Source of the DNA: Glandiceps talaboti
Lineage: Eukaryota > Hemichordata > Enteropneusta > Spengelidae
Direction: 5' to 3'
DNA length: 64,000 nucleotides
Assembly (NCBI RefSeq): GCF_964340395.1
Contig: NC_135569.1
Location: 6,557,540-6,621,539, forward strand
The notes beneath the pieces are model-generated. The model saw nothing but the letters and a program-made list of their open reading frames with translations. It did not search any database and was not told where the DNA came from. Position 1 is the stretch's first letter; every line of letters starts with the position of its first letter. This document shows, in pieces, positions 1 to 18,000 of this stretch. Both the position numbers and the translations under genes were made by a program.

Positions 1-1177
1 TCCTGTAGAAAATCTGGTTGCATATGGTGTCAAACAACTATGTATTTGAGTTGATGGAACTACATGAATTCCTAACATTAGGGTGTACAGTTTACGACTT
101 TCCAGTGATTTGTGACTGTCGAATAAGGTTTACTTGAAGATAAGGCGTTTCTGACTTTTGCCAGGACTGGTAATCCCCAAGTTGTTTTTATTCAAATTCG
201 ATGGAATATGCTCAGGACATTAACACTTACATTTTAAGTAACCTTAACCCAGGTTCAGGCAGCAAAACGTCAAGCCGGGTCCGGAGAGACTCTCTAGCAT
301 ACTTACTACTCCCCTTAGATGGCATCCATTGATATCAAATGCTATCTATCGAACGGGTCGTGCCCCTACGATGAGAATATGAAGGGAAAAACTACCATGA
401 ATACGCAAAATGAATATTTACGATTAAAACGTACGAATAAGTGGGACGTTTTGCATAATGTATGTACAATGCAGAATTATTACATTCATAACATCACCGT
501 GTTCATCATATTACTGGGTGTTCCTTTGGGCTTCCTTGCCCATATCCTATACGAATCGTCCATACATTGTTGCAGGCCACCACCAACCACCCCCAACCGT
601 ATTTGTTCTCATGTGGCAGCATGGATTCCTATATTTACCTGACCGTCTGAGCAAATTTCGCGGCTTGATATCACCTCATAGGTATTTGTTTATTTACTGC
701 ATAAACGCAATGTAGTCTTGCTCCGTCGTTTCAACGCTAATATATCGGCCATAACAGAAGTAGAGCAGGTGTCCCATTTATGAGTCCATGGTGACCGAAT
801 TTTCCATTACCGAATGGTTTCATTCGTTTCCGATACGAATTAGTGTGACATGCAAATGGTTACAGTCACTCACAACCATAAAGGTTGTTTACGAAACATT
901 CATGTGTCGTATTTTCATGGAATACACTTTTGAATTATTTTCCACTTGCTAATCATCTAATTGGAAAGTACAAAGAACTGCTCCAGTATAGGTTACCTTT
1001 CAATCTGCATCTTATAGTAATTGTGGGGATTTGACAGTAGATGTGAGTATTACTGAATGGAGTAAGGATCTCGTATATATCTCGTTAAAATCCTTCCAAT
1101 GTTTCTCAGCTAAATGACTGGATACTGTGTGTCTGTAAGTCTGTCTGTGTGACTGAATGACGCACGGGAGCACTCAC

Positions 1178-1441
<264 letters not shown>

Positions 1442-2734
1442 CACATGTATATGGTAGTTAGTTTGTTCCTGCATGTTACCACAGTCAGTTCAGTGCTTAT
1501 TTAGCATCAACCCGCAACAGATACAGGTATCGCCACAACTGATGTTTACTGATCATGAGGAGACGTGCCACGAGAATCGACGTAGCTTCGATTCGATGTT
1601 GAATGACTGCCTCGGCATGGTACATGTACATTATTGATTAATAATTGTTAAGCCTTTAAGCCCTGGGTGTTCATAGTACTTTTTAACCAGTTTCGCTGAC
1701 AACCAAATGTACTACGAAATTGATTTAACAATGTATGAAAATAATCAGGAATTCGAAATAAATTAAATGGAATCCGGACACGTTTTTAGCCATGTAAATA
1801 TTTTTAAGAAAGCTTCAAGTTTCCAATAGGCAATTAGGTGTCAGGTGATACAGATTTAATCACTCTGGGAAAATATTGCTTCAACAACCACTCTGTGGCA
1901 ACAATGAAATATGGATATTTGCCTTGTATTCACGTAGAGATGTTTTGAAATAAAACATACATTCTTGAAATGGAGTGATGTAAATCTACTGTCAACTCGA
2001 CAAGTCTCCGGATTATGCCTGTTTCAAACACCTGAATACATTTTACGTTCCGTGTACAAATCCCTGATAACCTCCACGATTTTGAGAAACATAGACAGAA
2101 ACATAATATGATTTGTATACAGGCATGTTGCAAAGCAAAAATATCACATATCCATTACCTTGCTGGGTGTCACCGGGTTCACCGATATGTCAGGTAGCTG
2201 TAGTGCTCAGGTCTTCCACTTGGCGACTACGAACAGTATACACCAGCTCCGTTTACTTAATGTTAATATCCCCTTTTGATACTAATGCACTCTAAGGTTT
2301 AATAGGCCTGTAGCACATTTATCTTCCGGTGCGTGAGAAGAAAACTTGTAAAGACACGCTGTCTAACGATTTTCAGCCACTGGCGGTTGTTTCCGCAAAC
2401 TCATCGAAACAGAGACAATCATTGATGAGCCATTACACTTAACGGCGACACCCCCTCTAATTATCAATACTCAGTGTCTAAGAAGAGCAGGTGGTATCCA
2501 ACCACGTTGTTGACTTAGATTTGTATCCAGGCCTATAAACATCAGTTTCAGCTTGATTCACTTAGTATACAAGGATGTGAAACCTTCAAGCAAATGTAAT
2601 GTCGTGATTGCATAATTTTTATTTGCGTATTTATAGTTCACATTAAAACGTCAAAATGTACTGTATATTCTGCCATGCGCATTGCGACGATAATTTGAGT
2701 ACTATATATACTTCTCGCTGCATTGTGTGGACGC

Positions 2735-2766
2735 ATGCGTGCGTGCGTGCGTGCGTACTTTATATA

Positions 2767-2801
<35 letters not shown>

Positions 2802-3063
2802 GTCTTGTCTGTCTGTCTAATTACATGTATGTATGTATGTATGTATGTATGTATGTATGTATGTATGTATGTATGTATGTATGTATGTATGTATGTGTGT
2901 ATGTATGTATGTATCTATGTGTGTATGTGTGTATGTGAGTATGTATGTGTGTATGTATGTATGTATGTATGCATGTATGCATGTATGCATGTATGCATGT
3001 ATGTATGTATGCATGTATGCATGTATGCATGTATGTATGTATGTGTGTATGTATGTATGTATG

Positions 3064-3097
<34 letters not shown>

Positions 3098-3120
3098 TGT
3101 ATGTATGTATGTATGTATGA
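2735..3120. repeat. compound tetranucleotide array
   Basis: Tetranucleotide blocks follow one another: (GCGT)n at 2735-2756, (TGTC)n at 2767-2818, then (ATGT)n at about 2824-3119 with scattered GTGT and GCAT variant units. Confidence 0.95.
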
Positions 3121-4258
3121 ATGATCGTGTCCGAGTTTGCTGTGGATATTAAAGGAGGCTAGGTATACTTCACTATATTTCGTTTCATTCCTAGACACTA
3201 CATGTACGTGGCTATATGATGCATTGCAATGCAGTATGCGAATTAAAATCGCTACTACATATTAATATTGAATATACATGTCTAGTTATATACATGACGT
3301 TGACATTTCAATGACCACATACCACTCAATTAAAACAACATTACTACTTAGAATGCCAGTAAAGTAGTTTATAGAGAACCGTAGTCTTACTGACCAATTC
3401 TATCTTAAGATTAAAGTAAACAATGTCAGTGGTTTAATAAATGTCCTTTGCATGTCTGTGCATATATAAATGTACATTAAAGTTTAGTAGCGGCCATATT
3501 TTACGACTTTTGATGTTCTGTGTAAAATACGACACACAGTCGTTAAAATAACGTGTTCTGGGTTCACAGTAGGATTGAGATACTGGGTTCTTCTTCCACA
3601 GCACAAATAACACAGTAACTGTTGTTTCACACAGTTCTCGTTTCTGTCCAACAAACAGTGAGTTGCCACGACATGATAAATACATTACAGAATATCATAG
3701 GGTTTCGAGGTTAGAAGCCTTCATGCTAATTCACCAAATCCCAGTGGTCTGAGACCAAAATCAAACATTAGGTGTGAGAATTTGAACAAGGGACGATAGC
3801 ATGTCTCTCTTCATACAACGACATGTACGCGAAAGAGGAATTTGCACGCGTTACTCAGGGGGATGGTTGTCATCTGACTTACCCTGGGCTTAACAGTAAA
3901 ATCCTTCTCTGTCATTGATGACATTTAGTCCTTGTTCTATAAAACCACTCACAACTTTAAGATGTCAACTAACTGACAGTTGATTCAACATGTCTTTCCC
4001 TCATTTCACCATCAAACTATTTTCAAACGCAATAAAGACAGCACAGGCCTAAACGTAAAAGCAAGATAACCAACACCATCCCACGCAATGCACCTTGGAG
4101 CCGGAAATCGAATCTAGCTATTATTACATCGCAGTGGTTGTCTGTCGAGAATTATTGAAACTCGGTCTTCGTTTCACAATCCACGTAGTGCTGTAACTTT
4201 GAAGAAAATAAGCACTTTGAAAATATAATATTTCACTCAGCGTTCACGTGAAAACATG

Positions 4259-4334
4259 ACATACATACATACATACATACATACATACATACATACATAC
4301 ATACATACATACATACATACATACATACATACAT
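4259..4334. repeat. (ACAT)n microsatellite
   Basis: A nearly perfect run of ACAT units, about 19 copies. It is the reverse complement of the (ATGT)n arrays elsewhere in the window. Confidence 0.95.
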
Positions 4335-5692
4335 CATTATTGTTGTTGTACGTCATGTACTTGTCGCTAATATTTGTATGTAGTCGAGAATCGAGACATA
4401 CAAAGTCACTTTAAATGATCCGTGAATGAAATATAGAGTCTAATTTCAGCTTACATAAGACAACATAATTCAGAAGGCAGTGTAATTGCTAAATTGATTG
4501 GAACATTTCTTTCCAGACTCTTTCATCATACCCTATCTCTTAGTGATGGATACTTACCTGAGCTGTTTTGCCCCGAGGGAAACTATTATTATGCATATAG
4601 TTAAGTGATTAGTGTTATACTTCAGTAACTTGTATCGATATTTTACGAGTCGTGATGGTTTTATTGCCGTTATCGCTGAAATAAATGACAAAATATATAG
4701 GGGCTCTAGTAAATTAAAGTTTTCGTTGGATGGTGAGGCGATAATAGTAGGAGATAGACGCTCACAAATTGCTGCTTTCTGGATTCTCTATCTTGCTATA
4801 TTTTCAAAGGTTAATTTGAAGTGCCGTATTTACTGCTTTAACGACGTATTGGGGTCGTTGTACTTCATTTTTTATCTTTTATTCTACGTTTGCTTCCTTG
4901 TATGGCGATAATTAACATCATGTAACAAGGAAACATTGTACAGTACGTCAAGCATGGTGTATACGTACCACTCAAGTTCACTGAAAATGGCACAATCTCA
5001 CTTTATTGTACGTGTGTACTGAGACGTTATTTCTGGCTTTGTGTTCAAAATGCAGTTAGACATCACCGAATGGTCTCAAGTCAAGCTAATATTCCTTGAA
5101 ATGTGTACGAGCATATACCCTAACGAATCGTGTATGGTGTATCGTTGGTGTGAGCCAGTCCAGCTTTTTCCAAGCAATACACAATTGAATTAGCTGGTAA
5201 TCCCTGTAAGAAGGTGATAACTATTTTTAGTCTTTCAGAAATCGCACTCGGTTTGAATTTTCCTGGCTTAACTCCGGTGATATGATCGGCTTAAATGGGT
5301 GGATGTGCCTACATATACACTTTGTCAAGATTGAATGGGATTAATAAAATGTGAATTTGAAGACTTGAAGTTTTGTTTGTCTTTGTAGTACCAATTTACC
5401 AATAGTTAATCCTGAATAACATGATGACCTATCTAACACGGTTATGAATGGCCTAAAAACTGTCACAGTGTTAGATTTTGAAAGCTCAGTTTAGATTAAG
5501 ACTGAAATTTAAGTGAAAAATGTTGTGTGGCAGAGCTATTGAAAAGTTTGTCTGTAACAAAGTGTAACCCTATTTTAATCGTTATGGTTATATTGATACA
5601 ATAACAGTAATGTGATAATCTGGGACTGAAACCCTGGCATTTAACGTCTGATTCTGTATGAAAAAAAATGTTGTGAAGCTGAGGCAGCGCAA

Positions 5693-5990
5693 TGGTTGTT
5701 GTTATTGTTTATGATGGTATTGGTGATGATGGTGGTGGTGGTTGTAGTGGTGGTGGTGGTTGTGATAGTGGTGATGGTGGTGGTGGTGGTAGTGGTGGTG
5801 GTGGTGGTGGTGGTGGTAGTGGTGATGATGATGATGGTGGTGGTGGTGGTGATTGCGGCAGTATGGGTGGCGGTGGGGTGGGGTGGTGGTGGTGGTGGTG
5901 GTGGTGGTGGTGGTGGTGGTGGTGGTGGTGGTGGAGGGGGTGATGGTACTGGTGATGTTGGTTCTGCTGGTGCTGGTGAGTTGACGAAGG
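5693..5990. repeat. (GGT)n trinucleotide array
   Basis: GGT units are interspersed with GAT and AGT units, with a pure core at about 5880-5930. Long open frames across it are an artefact of the triplet period. Confidence 0.95.
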
Positions 5991-6659
5991 AGTCAAACCC
6001 AACAAAATTATGAATAATACCTACACTACCAATAGGAGTATCAATAAGAATGATAAAAACATAAGATAAATATTATAACCTAGAGCATTAATATCTAATA
6101 CAAATATTATTTACTGCTTGTAAACACAGTGTTGATGCCAACGGCTATGGAGCCCATACTATTATACGAAATACAATCTAAGGAAACGAGAGAACTGTCG
6201 ATTAAATGTAATAGTTGCAACCGTTGAGACCTATAAATATTATTAAAATATCCTATTTCATGTTGTGTTCAATGTTTACTTATAAATCACCTTCGGGGGG
6301 AGTACATCAACGTTGAATTTATAGCTCAACTATTTCATTCCGCCATTAAGATTCATAACTCGCTGTTTTTTTCAATACATTAACAAACTCAAGGGAACGC
6401 TGTGTAAGGTTTTAGTTGACGTGAATTAAAAACCTGGGCGTCCACTCTATATAGAATGTTTTCTCTAAATTTATAGGTTTGGAACCCCCTGGGATTTGGA
6501 TTCAGATCTCGTCCTGTTTTTAAGTAACAAAATTTATCTGAGCCAAATAATTGACAATTTAAATGAAATATGTTTTTGGTAGGACATTCTCCAGACAGAT
6601 TAGTTTATTTTTCAAATTCAATACTTCTTTATGTATTTATGTATTTTACGATAACTCTG

Positions 6660-6663
<4 letters not shown>

Positions 6664-6736
<73 letters not shown>

Positions 6737-6789
6737 TGTGTGTGTGTGGGGGGGGGGGGCTTCACGTCACGTCACGTCACGTCACGTCA
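6664..6789. repeat. (GA)n, (GT)n, poly-G and ACGTC pentamer array
   Basis: A 70-bp GA run passes into GT, then a run of 11-12 G, then about five tandem copies of the pentamer ACGTC (6763-6789). The whole is a purine-rich strand with short satellite blocks butted end to end. Confidence 0.9.
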
Positions 6790-8094
6790 AGGAAATCAAA
6801 CCACTGACCAAATAGATTTCTAAAAACATCAAACTCTGAAATTTGGTTCAATTCAGCGGCCCTGAAAAGAGTTATTCACACCGAATACTTCTTGAGATAC
6901 AGTGTGTGCCGGACTATAGCTCTGGAAATATGCGCTTCGGGGACTCTACACATCTCCTTCACAAGAGTCTAGTATGAAAAAGCACAGCTGGCATAAGCTT
7001 TGTATTGTTCCCGACTGTTGAGGAACCCTGTAGATTTTCGTTAGCTGAATGAGGCGTACGTTTTCAATAATGCGCAAGTTTTAAGTTGCAGCAGGTCACA
7101 TTGACACGGATGGAGGTGTCGACCATTCTATGTTCCAACATACGGATTACAGGAGCGCCACCAACGTCTACCTTTCACATTGTATGATACGGTAGTGACT
7201 GAATTTGTCATTAAAGGCACAGAAGGCGTAAAAAAGTGTGTGGTTCTGATTACATTCAATTTTAGGAAGTGTCTTCCTTCGCATTGAGTGAAACTGCGCG
7301 ATCACAGAAACAAGTGTAATTTTACCCCTTTCATATAGTGTTGGTTTAATACGTCAATATTAACGATATTATCGTCATTTTATTGAATTCTGATAGAAAT
7401 ATTCTGAGCCATAACTCAGGAAACAAATGCCTGTGGGAATGGTCAGCTTTCTAGGACTTGGATGGAACTTCTTGTCAAAATGTCTCTAGACCGCGGCTTA
7501 ACCCCCAGTAAAGATGACCATGTTCAGGAATGCCCCCCCCCACCCATAAATTATGCTTATTTTTTTTTAAATTGTTAATTATGTGTATTACAGAGTATTC
7601 TTTAAAAAAAAACTTGGGGGGGGGGTAATCAATATTTAACAAGATAATGTCATCGCATATGAGAAAATTGACACCTGTCAATCATCTCTAGAGTACACGT
7701 AGGTCGGTGGGAGACTCAGAATACAGAGGAAAGTTTTCACATCATCACTATAGTATAGACTCAGACCACTATAATTCGTTAGTGGTCTGAGCTATAGATC
7801 ATTATATTGTCCCTAAACCCGGTAAGTCTATACATAGTCCCATTTTCCATGTTTTCCGCGACAATATACCTCTCCTTACAAAGTCAAACGTGCGTATATA
7901 TTAACTCCTGAAACTATGTATGCCATTATCCATACCATACCCATTCGCACATCGATCCATCAAAACTAGGTCAGGTGCTACATTGACCTTTGACATCCGT
8001 GAAGTACGTCATACAGGGGACTCCCGTGTAAACGGAGTCACGCAGTACCGGTACTTGGCTCCATTTAGAAAATTACTATCACATATATTACACC

Positions 8095-11915
<3,821 letters not shown>

Positions 11916-12077
11916 TATACATGTGACCCAGCTAAGTATATATGTGACTCCTCTAGTTTTACATGACATAGCTGATTATACATATGACCCAGCTAATTAT
12001 ACATGTGACCCAACTAATTATTCATGTGACCCAGCTAATTATACATGTGACTCAACTAATTATACATGTGACAATTG
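11916..12077 (+). repeat. 21-bp tandem repeat in the GSTO 3' UTR
   Basis: Directly after the GSTO stop, about seven imperfect copies of a 21-bp unit (ACATGTGACCCAGCTAATTAT variants) run to about 12075. Because the array lies between the stop codon and the first good AATAAA, it should be transcribed in the 3' UTR. Confidence 0.85.
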
Positions 12078-12258
12078 ACGTCATGTTTAATGGAAGTTGC
12101 CCAGCAAGGCCAGTAGGTCACTTCTGCCTAAGTTCGGATCGATGCCAGTTCCGCACTATTAAGTGAAAGTGAGTAAAACCGTGCATTTCATCTCGTGCAA
12201 CACCCAAGTTCTTATTAAACAACATGAATTCACATGGTATACTCTCCAGTTAACAGTA

Positions 12259-12264
12259 AATAAA
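12259..12264 (+). terminator. likely GSTO polyadenylation signal
   Basis: AATAAA lies 344 bp after the GSTO stop and is followed by a T-rich stretch. It is the first canonical signal downstream on this strand. Confidence 0.6.
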
Positions 12265-13550
12265 GTCGAGCCTGATTTTATCCTAGCTGCTTTAGTTGAT
12301 GTCGTGTGAGTCAAGAAAAGTAACTTTCACCACACTACATCACGTGATGTCTATAAACATAAGAGGAACTACAATTATTCAAATTAAGTATGAACCGACC
12401 TATGTGCATTGAGGTAGGGAATTCTGGGATTGGAGCCCAATATTACCTATGACTTAGACCCCTTGTTTGGTAGTCTGAGCCTATCCTGGTACATGGTGTT
12501 ACCAGTTTACCTATGTACGAGTCAAGAGGACAAGTGTCTTCTGTTGTCTACCGTACAGGTCATTTAGGTTCAAACACTGAAATGACGGATTAGGTGCAAA
12601 CAGTAGGCAGGCAGACTCATGGTATCCAATTTAAAATTCCATGGTGTCATGAAGTACAGTGTTATTGTGAATTTCAATAGAAGACCAAAGACCAATACAT
12701 GATAAGATCACTTTATTGTATAATCCCGATGTTCACCACAATTAAATATAAAGTTGCGCCAAATGAGTCTAAAGAAATTAACACGTACACGTTAGAAACT
12801 TTTAGAAGACGTTAAATATGTATGTTGACACATAGAGATCAAGCCCGTTATAGTCACATCAAACACATAACAGATCATGTATTTCAGGACTTTGGCCATC
12901 CAGGGCATCGTGGCAAACCAAGGGCTTAACATTTTCAATCGGCGAAATAGTTGCTGGTCTTGTAAATGTTTATGAAGATACTGATTTGAGAACACATAGC
13001 ATAATGTACAATTCTCATGAAGAAAATTGATGTGAAATAAAATAAAACGTACATTTTGTCAATTTTCGATGAAACGATAAAGTTGAGCTTAAATATTTCT
13101 CTTTACTCTTCATCTAACATTTGAATTGCAAATCAAATCAAATCACGAAATTGGAAACAAAACATCGTCAGAAATCTTACTATGATCATCACCACAATTT
13201 ATCGTCTGGCTGAACAAAACTCTTAGCAACTTGTCCCTATGTGTTTAATTTGATCTGCTTCACTTTCTATTAATGAAGTTATAAGAACTCCCTTTTCGAC
13301 CATCTTCTCTCAAATTGGCGTGTCAATGACACTTGTCGTTTTTGCTAGAAGCCACTTCTGATAATTTCATATATACGGCGACAGAAAACTATATCTATCA
13401 AAACCATACAGCTGGCCAAGTATGGAATATGTTAAACAACTTGTACACTTCATAAAAAATAATGAATTAATTAATCACTATAATGTTAATCAGAAGCAAT
13501 TTTCGAGTTCATCGTTCTGTATTTCTGAATCAGTGGTCATGTATCAACAG
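12265..13550. other. intergenic region between convergent GSTO and S8 protease
   Basis: No coding sequence recognised. It holds the probable 3' UTR of the protease: ATTAAA on the minus strand near 13243-13248 and AATAAA at 12712-12717 are candidate signals. At 13150-13230 are fragments of the 43-bp minisatellite unit (CGTCTGGCTGAACAAAAC). Confidence 0.55.
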
Positions 13551-14802
13551 CTACTGTCCTGCATATACCAGTTTGTTAACTGCATTATTGTTAAGTGAAA
13601 GAAATTGTAAAACGTCAGGTGTTGCCCGGTTAATCACTTTATCTTCGATCTCCTGTGGATTAACGATTGTTGGGTTCTCAGCTATAATCATTGCTGCAGT
13701 TCCTGAAAAAAAGAACAAAATAGTGCACATGCATAACAAGGCACTTGTAACTTTCTTGTGGTGGTGGTGTTGGTGGTGGTGGTGGTGGTGGTGGTGGTGG
13801 TGGTGGTGGAAGCTGCGGTGGTGGTGGCTTGTCATCGTCATCGCAGTGTGGTTATGGTGAAATGGAGAGAGAAGCAGGAGAAAGAGGAACAATGTAGGCA
13901 TATTTTCCTAAACTAGACCCGATGTGTTTTCTGTAACGTCATGACGGTGACGTAATAGAAGCCATGGTGTACGACCATGAGCAGAAAAACAGAGATTGCC
14001 CTGAACAGTCTTGTTATCATCATTCCATAGTTGTATGTACAAAATGGTCGGCATGGTCGTTTACTTACCAGCAACAATGGCGGCAGATATAGACGTTCCT
14101 GAGGTTTGTTGAGTTGAAGTAATGGTATCACTCGAAGCTGTATCAACCTGGTAACCTGGAGCAAACAAGTCGACGCAAGAACCAGTATTGCTGTCAAAGA
14201 CAGTGTCATCTGCTAGCATCGGTATAGAAATGGAGCTACCAGCTACCAAGCCCTAATTTTTAAACAAAACAAACATGATACAAGTACCGCTATGAATAAC
14301 ATAACAGTAACATGCTTAGGGACCGGTAATGCTAACTGGTGTGTGTGTGTGGGGGGGGGGGTGTGTTTTGGAGTTGGACCCCACATCCCACATCAACCCC
14401 CACCCCATTCTAATAACCATAAAAGACAACACCCCCCCCCCCAAACTGCATATCCCAAAATGACCCTACCCCAACCTTATCCAAGTGCATGTATATTTAT
14501 AACACGTCACTTGGTATGTACTGTAGACAGGTTCTCACCTTTTGAATTGAATTTACTATAATTTCCAGTTGGTACAAACTGTTTTTTCTTGTACATCTTA
14601 ATCTGGAATCTGTATAACATGTCCACCATTCCTGAGAATAGCATCAATATCATGGCACTAATCCATGGGAGATTCATACTTGTGGAGTTTTCTTGAGAAT
14701 TAATAATCCAAAATAAATACCCATTTGTCATCTATATGGTTACTTTAAGGAAAGGAGAACATAATTCCCGAAAACAAAAGAGTTCCAGATTTCAAATATT
14801 GT

Positions 14803-14861
<59 letters not shown>

Positions 14862-14977
14862 TACATACATACATACATACATACATACATACATACATAC
14901 ATACATACATACATACATACATACATACATACATACATACATACATACATACATACATACATACATACATACATACA

Positions 14978-15008
<31 letters not shown>

Positions 15009-18000
15009 TACATACATGAATGACTGACTAGATCCAGAGCTACTAGGAGCATAGACAGGCTATACTTACTGAATGTAAGCTGCTTATTAAGTGTTCACAG
15101 TCGGAATTCCCTGCTGCCATAACAAACACATATCCTTTGTTGTCCATGTACGTTGTGGCGTCGTTGAAGGCTTGAGAGTAATGACGGTCAGGAGTACCGA
15201 AGGGTAAAACAACTACTGCCGGCAAACGATCTCCCGTCCCCTTGTATCGATGGTGAACGATCATGTCAAGTCCTGTCAGTCAAAATAAAAACACAAGCAA
15301 CAAGTCTATTCATAAATATATATTTCATAAATGAAAATCGTTATTAATAGGACAACTGAAAGATGATCACATGAAATTTTTTATATAACCAGAATGCCAG
15401 CACTCGTTAGTGTAAATACGTATACCAGCAATTCTTGCATATGTGGGCAACAACATAAACATTGTCAGAGGGGATATCTTAGGAAAAGGACGTGGGGGTA
15501 TTTTGGAGTCACCAATTTCCATGCAAGTTTTGGGGGTAGGGTCGTTTTTTGTGCAATGATAATCTTGGTCACAGATATTCCATCGATAGAGTAGGGGACA
15601 TAGTCAGTACTGTTAGTGTACTAAGGACCTAACTCTGTTTTTTCAATTGTAACCATTTTAATTTTGTTCGTGTGTGATTTCTATGCTTTTATCGATAAGT
15701 GAACAATTCAACCAAAAATATGCACATATTCGCTCGACCATTTGACGTGGAATATATCACTTTGCTGCTAAGCCAAAGCTCTCTTTTTGCCGAAATTCTA
15801 ACTTTGCATCCTTCAAACAACGTTCTGTATTGATTCATAAAAAGGATTAAGGCAAATGTCACCTTGACAACTATAAAAAAAACTATGAATATTTCATTAA
15901 CATTAATACCAACGTGTTTTTAGAGAAATTATCGAATAGATATTCACTGGGAAGACAAATTTACATACCATGAAGAGCATCGCTTAGGTAATTTTTAACA
16001 TCATCATGGGTACAACGTCCCACCAATACACGTACATCCCAAAGAGTAGCATCTGGGGCAACTCCATAGTCCTTTCCACCGACCACGCCAGCTACATTAG
16101 TGCCATGGCTTTCGCAGTACTCCTCTAACGCTTCTTCGGGTGATTCTCCCTAAATTACACCAAAAAAGTAAACAACCAGAAAAACAGCTAAATATACATG
16201 GTTAGGTGGGTAGATCGGTGGTGACGGACGGGCATATGTGCGGATGGGTGGGGTATTTGGTGGCGTGGTGGGTGGGTGGATGTGTGGGTGGGTGGATGCG
16301 CGGATGATCTTACACACGCACATACATGTACACAGATAAACAAACAAGCGTGCATGCATACATACATACATACATACATACATACATACATACATACATA
16401 CATACATACATACATACATACATACATAGTATTGCATGTGGTGTTAACATTTATTGGAGATCTGCTAGTTTACAGGTAGTTTTTGGCAAATGTATGTGTC
16501 TATCACAATGACAGAAAAGTTACTACTCGCCTGCATAAAGTCACATTTTTCGCTTTCATCTGGAACAAAGCGAATTTTGCCATTAAACTGTTCATGGTCC
16601 TCTCTTATTCCAGAATCAACAATGTAGATGTCAACATCTTGTGCACTACCTAAGGATATTAAGATAATGATACTTCAACTACATGTGAGTAGACACATGT
16701 GTGCACGATCACACGGGAGGTCCTGCTTGTTTATCAATCACAATGTGTCACATCATATCGACATGTGTCATCATAGTTCATGAAACATCATTTTCATACA
16801 GCCTTCTGTGATTGGTTTAGATTGTGTCACGCGATCTGGACTAGTGACCCAGAGTGACCCCAATTTGCATACAGAGTGCAATATTCCTTTTCCGTTTTTC
16901 CCTAGGGCACTTTTACCGTATCACGTTAGTCCTCCCGCTGATTTATTTTGAGTACATTCTGAACGCTAATATTTTCCCACGCTGGGGAAATGAATAAGAT
17001 ATTCAATACCTAGAATTGTCCGATGTTTACTCAAAACGATCAGCTATGGGCAGATCAGCATAGGCCTATCTCATCATTGTTGACGCCACAAAATGAAAAC
17101 ACCCTGAGGCAGATTATGTATGTAAATCCGTCACAAAATGAATCTAGCTTCAAACCATTCACAAATGAACTTTAAAAAAAATAAACAAAACTACCTATAT
17201 ACACTGCATAGTATTAATCATAAAACTAAGTGCCACTGTCGTTGACTTCATGTTGTACATTAAATCCCGAGATCGTATACAATATATAGTACACATTCAG
17301 TCAGAAGGTTATGATATATGGCATACAATATAGACGATATAGTATATCGTATGCAGTATATAGTATACTTACTATACAATATATAGTGCATAATATACAG
17401 TATATCGTATATCGCATACGGTATAGACAATACAGTACAGACGATACAGTATACAGCGTACATGTTATGCAATATATAGTACACAATATACACTATACGG
17501 TATATGGCATAGACGATACAGTATACGGTAGACGATACAGTATATAGTATACTTTATATAGAGCACATAGTATACAGTATATGGTATAGACTATACAGTA
17601 TGCAGTATACAGTGTATATAGTATACTATATATAGTAATTAATAAGATACGTGATTTACATACCTAATGGTGTGTACGATACATCTGGAGGATTGCTTAA
17701 CGGCTCCCGTTGATCTATCCTGTCCAGATGGGCAGGTGAATTTAGTAGTATTACCTCGACGTCCTGCTCAATATAACTCACTTCAGGATATAAGCGTATC
17801 TGTGGTAGATAGTTATGCTAATTAGATGTTATTCCCCGATATTTTTCTTGTTCAGCCAAGGACAATACGAGTAACCTAAGGGGCCCTTGTCACTATGAAT
17901 GGTTAGATGAGTCACTAGACGAGTAGTGACAACCCTTAGGTTACAAGTATTTTTCCGGCTGAATGAAAACAAAAATATTTCTCCCTTTCTTTCATCGATA

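Noticed and set aside
4550-4570. GATACTTACCTGAG, looking like the 5' end of U1 snRNA
   Set aside because: Only about ten bases match; the sequence after it does not follow U1. On the other strand it is simply a donor-like CAGGTAAGTATC without a recognisable exon.
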